Assembly (NCBI GenBank): GCA_014706295.1
Contig: JACSVZ010000042.1
Coordinates: 496,001-560,000, forward strand
Direction: 5' to 3'
Origin: Lycocorax pyrrhopterus obiensis
Lineage: Eukaryota; Chordata; Aves; Passeriformes; Paradisaeidae
Length of the DNA stretch: 64,000 nt
The notes under the pieces are model-generated. The model worked only from the letters and a program-made list of their open reading frames with translations. It did no database searches and had not been told where the DNA came from. A program made the position numbers and the translations under genes. Below, one piece after another: positions 23,811 through 34,089 of the stretch; within the stretch, counting starts at the first letter, position 1, and each line of letters begins with the position of its first letter.

Positions 23811-26800
23811 ATTCTTTCTCTACCACTTTGGAGGAAAGGAATTGAAGTCTTCTCTGGCAGATGAAACTCTAAAGGCACCAGATGACAGCTGTCAGGTGCA
23901 GCAACGATTCATGGAATCCTTGAAAAGAATTCTTATGGCTACCGTCCAATGCCACAGCCTTGATTCCGGGTCCATTTGAAAGTACTGAGGGAACTGCTGG
24001 GTCTTACAGGGGGGACAGAACTTCTTCTATTGTGGCAGGGGTTTTTTAAAAGCATTGGAGATGACACTGACTAACTTAGCCATCTAAAAGTGCTCCATTT
24101 GGTTTTACAGTCTCAGCAAACAAAACAAAACCAGGAAATCATCTTTGGTGGACAGTCCCAAATCACTATCACTGGTATCTCACAAGGCGTGAAGATCAAT
24201 AGTCAAACACAGGTGGCAATTATTCAGCAAAAGAGCATAAATTTATCATGGAAAACAGTCTGGGACTACAACGAGGTGAGTGGCAGGGAGCGGGCTGGTT
24301 CCAAAGGTGACCCAGGGACGGGGCTTGTTTCTGTATTCTGACCATTTGAAGTAAACCATGTGGGGCAGAAACTCTCGACATTCGTTACTGCTTCAATCCC
24401 AACTTTGTCACAAACTCAAAAGAAGAAAAACTGAAATGTGAGTGCTCGATAATTTTATTTTACAGGGCGTCATTGCAACCAAAGTCACGCAACAGAACGC
24501 CTGCTACATTTCCAACATGAACAGAAACGAGTTGCCCAGCTTTGATAATCTGGCTCGACTGGCTGCAGAGAGCAGGGTAAGATTCCTAAGGAGTAGCAGG
24601 TTTGTGGCATTCAAATTCACGGGGTTGTTTCCTAAGACTTCCAGCTGACAGCCCGAGTGCCTCTGAGGGCCGAGGGCAGGGACTGAGCAAATGCTTTGCA
24701 AGGAGCACTGGCTACAGAGAGCGGCCGCACTCCTCTTCTCCTCTTCAGCGCTTTCCTTGCGCTGCCACTTCCCCTCGGGCTCCCTGCACCTTGACTCCCT
24801 CAGAACGAGCTCTGCCTTTGCAGCTGCCTTCGAGGCTTGCTAGTGGGCCCTCAGGCCTCCAGGGGATTGAAAGGCGTCCCTAAAGGCAGTTGGGACTCAG
24901 ACACCCAGCCCCGAGTCCTCATTCCAGACCTAGGAATAGGCCCAGCAGGAACCAGATCCCCGCACTGAGCTTGCTGAATGCTGGTATTTGATGTTTAGAA
25001 CCAGATCGGTTTTAGAAGACCGAACAAGGAGATCACCTTTGTCACCAATGGATTGGTCAACAACCTCAACTCCTACGGAGCAGACATCAGCGCTATGTGC
25101 AGCGGACTCACCACCTACTTGGCTTACGAAGTTCACAGTGAGTGCAAGCATGGGAATTCTGAGTGTTACTGACCTGGCCTTTTTTCCTCTTGGCAAATGA
25201 CCCAGGCACAATTGCTGCTCTTGCACCTTGAGACGCACAGAAACCAAGGGCTGCAGCAGTTGCACAAAGGGTTCGGCATCTCCGCAGATCAGGACTGCAA
25301 CGGGGTGGTGTCACAGCCCCCATAAATGACCCGAACCAAACCCTTACAGCTGCTTTTCACGAAGCTTAAGGGGGCTTAAATTTGGGCCCGGAGTGGTTCG
25401 ACCCACACTGAACTCCCCTGTAATGCCCAGTCAAGAAAATGGGTCATTCTAAGAACCGCTGTCCTTCAGGTCAGAGCTTGCTGACGAGTGTGATCCAGGC
25501 AGCCCCCAAAGCCTGGTGCCCCAATTTCTGCACGGGAAAGCCCAAAGGCTTTTCAAGAGCACGTCTGTGTGGGCATTCCTTGCTGAGCCACAGAGCTGGT
25601 GCTCTTTGGGGTCTCCAAGGGAATCTGTCCCTCATACAGCTCAAACATTCCGAGCGCAGCAATTCTTCAGAAGCTGGCTGGCTCTGAGCAACACCAGCAC
25701 CCTCCCATGGAAAGGCAGCCAAGGTCTTAGGCATCAGCTCATGGGGTTTTGTCTTTTCTTTTCTAGGTTTCCAAGGAACCCAGGTGAACCTGGGATCATG
25801 CGTTACCCTCGATGTCCTGAGAGCTGTGGAGCTGAAGTACTGCAATAGCAATGGCAACTTGCCTGGCAATTGGACTGACATCAACTGGGTGAGAAAACCT
25901 TAGCCCTTACCTTTCTTCAACCCAGTGGGAGAGCTCCAGAGCTGCTGCCCAAAGCCAAGCGTGATGCCCTTCTGGCCTGGCATCTCCTCTTTTGAGAGGT
26001 TCCTGCTTGAGGGTGCAGATGCTGAAACAGAGCACTGGGTCAGCAGAGGTTTCCATCCAAGACCTTGAGCCTGGATTTACTGTGGCCAGTGCTCTTGCAC
26101 GCATCAACCTCTGAAGGCACCAGATGACAGCTGTCAGATGCAGCAATGATTCACTGAATGCTTGCAAAGAATTCTTAGGGCCTTTGCCCAACGCCACAGC
26201 CTCGATTCTGGGTCCTTTTGAAAAGAATGAGGGCAGTGCCGGCACTCTCCTGGGGCCAGCACTTCTGCTATCGTAGCAGGGATTTTTCTAAAGCTTTGGG
26301 GACATCACTGTCTCCCTTCAAAGGCCAAACGTCTTCTTTCCCTTGGCTTTTTCCTCTCAGCACAATCCCAACTTCCCAGGCAACAACAACAACACGCAAG
26401 TCATCTTTGGTGGCCAGTCCCAAATTGTGACCATCAACAGGCAATGGCGTGTGGCAGTCATTGCGCAAAGCAGCATCAGCGGGTCCTGGAAAACCATCTG
26501 GAACTACAACACGGTGAGTGGCAGGGAGGCTGCTCGTTCACAGAGCGTACGAGGACACTGGCTCCTGGTACAGCCGGGCCCAGAGACGGGGCTTGTTTCT
26601 GTATTCCGAACGTTTGGAGTCCACGATGTGGGGTAGAAACTCTCAGCCTTTGTTATGGTTTCCATCCCGACTTCATCCCAATGTTAACAGTTGGAAAATG
26701 TGAATTGTGAGCGCTCGATAATTTTGTTTCACAGGGCGTCATCGCAACCAAAGTCCCGCAAGAGAACGCCTGCTACATTTCCGTCATGAACAGAAACGAG

Positions 26801-29800
26801 TTGCCCCGCTTTGATAATCTGGCCCGCCTGGCACAAGAGAGCAGGGTAAGATTCCTAAGGAGTAGCAGCTTCCTGACCCTGGGGATCAGCGGGCCGTTTC
26901 TTCACGTGCTTTTTCTTGATGGAAACGATTAGGTTGTCACGAGTGGCAGGGTTTCCTTTCTCTCAACAGTAGTGTAGATTGGAAATTCGGTGTAGGAACG
27001 CTTTGCCAAAAGAAGAAAGGGCCTGCATCATTCCCTCCCCCAGCTGCGCTTTCTCTGAGAACCTTGAGCTCTGCAGCTTGCTGGACAAACCCTTGCTCTG
27101 AGGAGCCCTTCAAGGGCCTCCATTCCCTTTGCATGCCAAGATCTCCAAGTCCTTTGCAGACTTTTCAGTACCAAACTGCATTGGTCAGCTCAGAACTTGG
27201 CCTGGCAGCTGCGCTTGGCCAGACTCCCTTTCTCTGGGGCGCGAGAGAGCGTCTCCCTATTGCACAGCCTTTCCCCCACATTCCGGGGATGAGCCACAAC
27301 AGGAGGCCTGTGGCCCCAGCTGAGGAAGGAGCTAGAGAGCAGAGGGAAGCCCAGGGCGTGGGAGGGAACACCTAGGAATAGGTCCAGCAGGAACCAGATC
27401 CCAGCACTGAGCTTGCTGAATGCTGGTATTTGATGTTTAGAACCAGATCGGTTTTAGAAGACCGAACAAGGAGATCACCTTTGTCACCAATGGATTGGTC
27501 AACAACCTCAACTCCTACGGAGCAGACATCAGCGCTATGTGCAGCGGACTCACCACCTACTTGGCTTACGAAGTTCACAGTGAGTGCAAGCATGGGAATT
27601 CTGAGTGTTACTGACCTGGCCTTTTTTCCTCTTGGCAAATGACCCAGGCACAATTGCTGCTCTTGCACCTTGAGACGCACAGAAACCAAGGGCTGCAGCA
27701 GTTGCACAAAGGGTTCGGCATCTCCGCAGATCAGGACTGCAACGGGGTGGTGTCACAGCCCCCATAAATGACCCGAACCAAACCCTTACAGCTGCTTTTC
27801 ACGAAGCTTAAGGGGGCTTAAATTTGGGCCCGGAGTGGTTCGACCCACACTGAACTCCCCTGTAATGCCCAGTCAAGAAAATGGGTCATTCTAAGAACCG
27901 CTGTCCTTCAGGTCAGAGCTTGCTGACGAGTGTGATCCAGGCAGCCCCCAAAGCCTGGTGCCCCAATTTCTGCACGGGAAAGCCCAAAGGCTTTTCAAGA
28001 GCACGTCTGTGTGGGCATTCCTTGCTGAGCCACAGAGCTGGTGCTCTTTGGGGTCTCCAAGGGAATCTGTCCCTCATACAGCTCAAACATTCCGAGCGCA
28101 GCAATTCTTCAGAAGCTGGCTGGCTCTGAGCAACACCAGCACCCTCCCATGGAAAGGCAGCCAAGGTCTTAGGCATCAGCTCATGGGGTTTTGTCTTTTC
28201 TTTTCTAGGTTTCCAAGGAACCCAGGTGAACCTGGGATCATGCGTTACCCTCGATGTCCTGAGAGCTGTGGAGCTGAAGTACTGCAATAGCAATGGCAAC
28301 TTGCCTGGCAATTGGACTGACATCAACTGGGTGAGAAAACCTTAGCCCTTACCTTTCTTCAACCCAGTGGGAGAGCTCCAGAGCTGCTGCCCAAAGCCAA
28401 GCGTGATGCCCTTCTGGCCTGGCATCTCCTCTTTTGAGAGGTTCCTGCTTGAGGGTGCAGATGCTGAAACAGAGCACTGGGTCAGCAGAGGTTTCCATCC
28501 AAGACCTTGAGCCTGGATTTACTGTGGCCAGTGCTCTTGCACGCATCAACCTCTGAAGGCACCAGATGACAGCTGTCAGATGCAGCAATGATTCACTGAA
28601 TGCTTGCAAAGAATTCTTAGGGCCTTTGCCCAACGCCACAGCCTCGATTCTGGGTCCTTTTGAAAAGAATGAGGGCAGTGCCGGCACTCTCCTGGGGCCA
28701 GCACTTCTGCTATCGTAGCAGGGATTTTTCTAAAGCTTTGGGGACATCACTGTCTCCCTTCAAAGGCCAAACGTCTTCTTTCCCTTGGCTTTTTCCTCTC
28801 AGCACAATCCCAACTTCCCAGGCAACAACAACAACACGCAAGTCATCTTTGGTGGCCAGTCCCAAATTGTGACCATCAACAGGCAATGGCGTGTGGCAGT
28901 CATTGCGCAAAGCAGCATCAGCGGGTCCTGGAAAACCATCTGGAACTACAACACGGTGAGTGGCAGGGAGGCTGCTCGTTCACAGAGCGTACGAGGACAC
29001 TGGCTCCTGGTACAGCCGGGCCCAGAGACGGGGCTTGTTTCTGTATTCCGAATGTTTGGAGTCCACGATGTGGGGTAGAAACTCTCAGCCTTTGTTATGG
29101 TTTCCATCCCGACTTCATCCCAATGTTAACAGTTGGAAAATGTGAATTGTGAGCGCTCGATAATTTTGTTTTACAGGGCGTCATCGCAACCAAAGTCCCG
29201 CAAGAGAACGCCTGCTACATTTCCGTCATGAACAGAAACGAGTTGCCCCGCTTTGATAATCTGGCCCGCCTGGCACAAGAGAGCAGGGTAAGATTCCTAA
29301 GGAGTAGCAGCTTCCTGACCCTGGGGATCAGCGGGCCGTTTCTTCACGTGCTTTTTCTTGATGGAAACGATTAGGTTGTCACTAGTGGCAGGGTTTCCTT
29401 TCTCTCAACAGTAGTGTAGATTGGAAATTCGGTGTAGGAACGCTTTGCCAAAAGAAGAAAGGGCCTGCATCATTCCCTCCCCCAGCTGCGCTTTCTCTGA
29501 GAACCTTGAGCTCTGCAGCTTGCTGGACAAACCCTTGCTCTGAGGAGCCCTTCAAGGGCCTCCATTCCCTTTGCATGCCAAGATCTCCAAGTCCTTTGCA
29601 GACTTTTCAGTACCAAACTGCATTGGTCAGCTCAGAACTTGGCCTGGCAGCTGCGCTTGGCCAGACTCCCTTTCCTCTGGGGCGCGAGAGAGCGTCTCCC
29701 TATTGCACAGCCTTTCCCCCACATTCCGGGGATGAGCCACAACAGGAGGCCTGTGGCCCCAGCTGAGGAAGGAGCTAGAGAGCAGAGGGAAGCCCAGGGC

Positions 29801-32800
29801 GTGGGAGGGAACACCTAGGAATAGGTCCAGCAGGAACCAGATCCCCGCACTGAGCTTGCTGAATGCTGGTATTTGATGTTTAGAACCAGATCGGTTTTAG
29901 AAGACCGAACAAGGAGATCACCTTTGTCACCAATGGATTGGTCAACAACCTCAACTCCTACGGAGCAGACATCAGCGCTATGTGCAGCGGACTCACCACC
30001 TACTTGGCTTACGAAGTTCACAGTGAGTGCAAGCATGGGAATTCTGAGTGTTACTGACCTGGCCTTTTTTCCTCTTGGCAAATGACCCAGGCACAATTGC
30101 TGCTCTTGCACCTTGAGACGCACAGAAACCAAGGGCTGCAGCAGTTGCACAAAGGGTTCGGCATCTCCGCAGATCAGGACTGCAACGGGGTGGTGTCACA
30201 GCCCCCATAAATGACCCGAACCAAACCCTTACAGCTGCTTTTCACGAAGCTTAAGGGGGCTTAAATTTGGGCCCGGAGTGGTTCGACCCACACTGAACTC
30301 CCCTGTAATGCCCAGTCAAGAAAATGGGTCATTCTAAGAACCGCTGTCCTTCAGGTCAGAGCTTGCTGACGAGTGTGATCCAGGCAGCCCCCAAAGCCTG
30401 GTGCCCCAATTTCTGCACGGGAAAGCCCAAAGGCTTTTCAAGAGCACGTCTGTGTGGGCATTCCTTGCTGAGCCACAGAGCTGGTGCTCTTTGGGGTCTC
30501 CAAGGGAATCTGTCCCTCATACAGCTCAAACATTCCGAGCGCAGCAATTCTTCAGAAGCTGGCTGGCTCTGAGCAACACCAGCACCCTCCCATGGAAAGG
30601 CAGCCAAGGTCTTAGGCATCAGCTCATGGGGTTTTGTCTTTTCTTTTCTAGGTTTCCAAGGAACCCAGGTGAACCTGGGATCATGCGTTACCCTCGATGT
30701 CCTGAGAGCTGTGGAGCTGAAGTACTGCAATAGCAATGGCAACTTGCCTGGCAATTGGACTGACATCAACTGGGTGAGAAAACCTTAGCCCTTACCTTTC
30801 TCCAACCCAGTGGGAGAGCTCCAGAGCTGCTGCCCAAAGCCAAGCGTGATGCCCTTCTGGCCTGGCATCTCCTCTTTTGAGAGGTTCCTGCTTGAGGGTG
30901 CAGATGCTGAAACAGAGCACTGGGTCAGCAGAGGTTTCCATCCAAGACCTTGAGCCTGGATTTACTGTGGCCAGTGCTCTTGCACGCATCAACCTCTGAA
31001 GGCACCAGATGACAGCTGTCAGATGCAGCAATGATTCACTGAATGCTTGCAAAGAATTCTTAGGGCCTTTGCCCAACGCCACAGCCTCGATTCTGGGTCC
31101 TTTTGAAAAGAATGAGGGCAGTGCCGGCACTCTCCTGGGGCCAGCACTTCTGCTATCGTAGCAGGGATTTTTCTAAAGCTTTGGGGACATCACTGTCTCC
31201 CTTCAAAGGCCAAACGTCTTCTTTCCCTTGGCTTTTTCCTCTCAGCACAATCCCAACTTCCCAGGCAACAACAACAACACGCAAGTCATCTTTGGTGGCC
31301 AGTCCCAAATTGTGACCATCAACAGGCAATGGCGTGTGGCAGTCATTGCGCAAAGCAGCATCAGCGGGTCCTGGAAAACCATCTGGAACTACAACACGGT
31401 GAGTGGCAGGGAGGCTGCTCGTTCACAGAGCGTACGAGGACACTGGCTCCTGGTACAGCGGGCCCAGAGACGGGGCTTGTTTCTGTATTCCGAACGTTTG
31501 GAGTCCACGATGTGGGGTAGAAACTCTCAGCCTTTGTTATGGTTTCCATCCCGACTTCATCCCAATGTTAACAGTTGGAAAAATGTGAATTGTGAGTGCT
31601 CAATAATTTTATTTTACAGGGTGTCATTGCAACAAAAGTGATGCAAGAGGGAGCGTGCTACATTTCCACCATGAACAGGAGTGAGATGCCCACCTTTGCT
31701 GCAGTTGTCAAAGTGGCTGCAGAGAGAAGGGTAAGAATTTAATGGAGGAATTACTTGGATTGTTGCACAGTATTTGAAAGGAAACAGATGTGGAAGACTG
31801 TTCTTTTCAAAGCCTTTTAAACTATTAGGTGTTTAGAAGGGATTTAGATCACACTGTTTAATATGCAGTTCAATTTATTTTGAATTATATTCTATTTTAA
31901 AAGTTTCAAAAATAAGAATACACTCTTTAAGATGCTTTTAGTGAAGGCTTCTCATGTTTAATTAATGTTGTATATATCCTGGGTAATTTTTACATTGTTT
32001 GCAATGAGTATTTATACTGACCTCTTTTTAATACTCTCTTATGACCCAAGAGTGCAGATTTGTTGTAAGGTACCCCTTATAAACCTGCATTCCTTGCATG
32101 CTAAAAAAATTAATTTCTTTGGGTGATGTGTATTTGATTAAGAACAAACATCCCAATAAGCTGGAAAATTCAAATCATCTCTCAAAACCTTTTCAAATAA
32201 CTAAGTACCATGTTGGCATGAGCTTTGCCCACTAAATTAGCACAGACATTTTAAAAATTATATCAGCATTTAGCATGCTCACCTTTGGTAGGCACTGGCT
32301 TCCACTGAAGACTCAGAACTGAGTCCTTAAAAAAATCAAGGCTTTAAAGAGCAAGAGCACCGAGGGGGAGAAGAAAACCATTAGTGTTATCAGTAAAAGC
32401 ATAAGCAAAAAGATTCAACTTTAGCTATAGTTCGTGGCTTGCTAGTCCTAAAGTTCATCCTCCTGAAGCTAACCTCAACTCCTTGCCCCCAGTGAGAAGG
32501 AAGCAGTGTGCAGTCAGCTTTCAGAAACCCTTCCATCAAAGTCCACTATTTTGAAAGCCTTTTATATGTAACAATCACAGCCACAGCTGCCAACCCTGTC
32601 CATACACTGGACATCATCAGGCCATTTCTTCATGTGCTTTTTCTTTATGGAAACGATTAGGTTGTCATTAGTGGCAGGGTTTCCTTTCTCTCAACAGTAG
32701 TGTAGATTGGAAATTCGGTGTAGGAACGCTTTGCCAAAAGAAGAAAGGGCCTGCATCATTCCCTCCCCCAGCTGCGCTTTCTCTGAGAACCTTGAGCTCT

Positions 32801-33906
32801 GCAGCTTGCTGGACAAACCCTTGCTCTGAGGAGCCCTTCAAGGGCCTCCATTCCCTTTGCATGCCAAGATCTCCAAGTCCTTTGCAGACTTTTCAGTACC
32901 AAACTGCATTGGTCAGCTCAGAACTTGGCCTGGCAGCTGCGCTTGGCCAGACTCCCTTTCTCTGGGGCGCGAGAGAGCGTCTCCCTATTGCACAGCCTTT
33001 CCCCCACATTCCGGGGATGAGCCACAACAGGAGGCCTGTGGCCCCAGCTGAGGAAGGAGCTAGAGAGCAGAGGGAAGCCCAGGGCGTGGGAGGGAACACC
33101 TAGGAATAGGTCCAGCAGGAACCAGATCCCCGCACTGAGCTTGCTGAATGCTGGTATTTGATGTTTAGAACCAGATCGGTTTTGGAAGACCGAACAAGGA
33201 GATCACCTTTGTCACCAATGGATTGGTCAACAACCTCAACTCCTACGGAGCAGACATCAGCGCTATGTGCAGCGGACTCACCACCTACTTGGCTTACGAA
33301 GTTCACAGTGAGTGCAAGCATGGGAATTCTGAGTGTTACTGACCTGGCCTTTTTTCCTCTTGGCAAATGACCCAGGCACAATTGCTGCTCTTGCACCTTG
33401 AGATGCACAGAAACCAAGGGCTGCAGCAGTTGCACAAAGGGTTCGGCATCTCCGCAGATCAGGACTGCAACAGGGTTGAGTCACAGCAGCCACAAATGAC
33501 CTGATCTATATCGTTACTACCCCTTTCTATGAAGTTTAAGGTGGCTTAACTTAATGCCTAGGATTTTACACACTGACATCCTCTGCAATGCCTATGCTAA
33601 GAGAAAGAGTAGCTCTAAGCACCATTATTCTCTCATTTCCGTGTTACAGACCCAGTATTGTTTCATGACTTGAATAAGATTCTTTGTCTATTAAATGATT
33701 TCTTATACAGCAATTATGGACAACCTAGTTCACTTCAAGCAACAAAAATGAGCTCTTATTGATTACCTAAGAATATCTTACCCATGAACTAATTGTAATT
33801 TTTTTGTTTTTTTAAAGGAACCCAATACAATCGACAGTCATGTGTTGCACTTGATGTCTTGAGACTTGTAGAGCTGAGGTACTGCAGTGGCAATGGACAG
33901 GTCTGA
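23066..33906 (+). CDS. Gastrokine-like protein with four tandem BRICHOS units, 714 aa
   Basis: Coding exons: 23066-23077, 23690-23743, 24111-24275, 24466-24576, 24999-25137, 25767-25888, 26361-26513, 26735-26845, 27441-27579, 28209-28330, 28803-28955, 29177-29287, 29884-30022, 30652-30773, 31246-31398, 31620-31730, 33169-33307 and 33818-33906. All are GT-AG with matching phases (the cassette begins and ends in phase 0), 2145 nt with one final TGA. The signal peptide (MNLP, then ILTAVLLGLVLTPALAHY) is GKN1-like. Units span residues 23-201, 202-376, 377-551 and 552-714, each with the BRICHOS Cys pair (ACYIS and AMCSGL) and a second pair in SCV...KYC. Linkers are Asn-rich with N-W-T and N-N-T sequons. 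The invariant Asp is kept in unit 1 (WDY) but is Asn in units 2-4 (WNY). Mammalian gastrokines have one BRICHOS domain. No start, signal exon or TATA box occurs between units, so one gene is the simplest model. Transcription of the full 18-exon form is inferred, not shown. Confidence 0.87.
24111..25888 (+). other. BRICHOS unit 1 (exons 3-6)
   Basis: Exon 3 of this unit (165 nt) is longer and more diverged than in the later units, and it retains the WDY aspartate (D74). Its exons 5 and 6 are identical to those of units 2 and 3. This suggests its 5' half is the original first exon 3-4 pair and its 3' half belongs to the homogenised array. Confidence 0.88.
24929..27370 (+). repeat. 2.44-kb genomic repeat, copy A
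   Basis: The copy begins at CCTAGGAATAGG upstream of exon 5 of unit 1 and holds exons 5 and 6 of unit 1 plus exons 3 and 4 of unit 2. It is more than 99% identical to copy B by eye over most of its length. The first ~15 bp and the last ~470 bp (from 26.89 kb) are shared with copies B and D. Confidence 0.92.
26361..28330 (+). other. BRICHOS unit 2 (exons 7-10)
   Basis: This is a 525-nt coding cassette (153+111+139+122 nt, 175 aa) in phase 0 at both ends, so whole units can be added or skipped without a frameshift. Asn249 replaces the invariant BRICHOS Asp. The cysteines are in ACYIS, AMCSGL, GSCVTL and KYCNS. Confidence 0.9.
27371..29813 (+). repeat. 2.44-kb genomic repeat, copy B
   Basis: The copy holds exons 5-6 of unit 2 and exons 3-4 of unit 3. 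It differs from copy A by isolated substitutions and a 1-bp insertion (2443 versus 2442 bp), which points to a very young duplication or to ongoing homogenisation. Confidence 0.92.
28803..30773 (+). other. BRICHOS unit 3 (exons 11-14)
   Basis: The coding sequence is essentially identical to unit 2, with the same 175-aa cassette and the same WNY substitution. Confidence 0.9.
29814..31597 (+). repeat. 2.44-kb genomic repeat, copy C (partial)
   Basis: The copy follows A and B through exons 5-6 of unit 3 and exon 3 of unit 4. It stops matching just before exon 4 of unit 4, where older, diverged sequence resumes. Confidence 0.9.
31246..33906 (+). other. BRICHOS unit 4 (exons 15-18) with the ancestral terminal exon
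   Basis: Exon 3 is array-type. Exon 4 (31620-31730) is clearly diverged and closest to the single-domain paralogue (MNRSEMP versus MNRTEMP). Exon 5 has one substitution (IGFGRP instead of IGFRRP). Exon 6 (33818-33906) is the true last exon, ending CSGNGQV-stop. The ~1 kb around exon 4 is an island of old sequence between young repeat copies. Confidence 0.88.
32613..33475 (+). repeat. 2.44-kb genomic repeat, copy D (partial)
   Basis: Array-type sequence resumes here after the old exon 4 region. It covers the end of intron 4, exon 5 and the first ~170 bp of intron 5, then gives way to diverged sequence leading to the terminal exon. Confidence 0.88.
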
Positions 33907-34058
33907 AAACTTTACCTTTCTTGAACCAAGATCCAGCCGTCAGAGCTGCTGCCCAAAGCCAACCCTGAAGCCTTTCCTCCCTGACATCTCCTCTTTCAAG
34001 AGTTTTGTTCTTGATGGTTCAGATGCTGAAACAGATAAATTGTTGACTAGAGCTTTCA

Positions 34059-34064
34059 ATTAAA
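34059..34064 (+). terminator. Poly(A) signal of the multi-BRICHOS gene
   Basis: ATTAAA about 150 nt after the stop codon, at the position homologous to the ATTAAA of the single-BRICHOS paralogue (43668-43673). In the internal copies of the old 3'UTR this hexamer has decayed to ATCCAA (for example 26055-26060). Confidence 0.75.
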
Positions 34065-34089
34065 AACCTTTTGCATAGATCACCTCTGG

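Noticed and set aside
25471..25884. 137-codon minus-strand frame repeated in each array copy
   Set aside because: It lies antisense to real exon 6 and recurs only because the repeat recurs.
24111..33906. Reading the array as four separate gastrokine genes
   Set aside because: There is no signal-peptide exon, ATG exon or TATA box between units. The internal units lack a stop and a poly(A) hexamer, and all junction phases match for one transcript.
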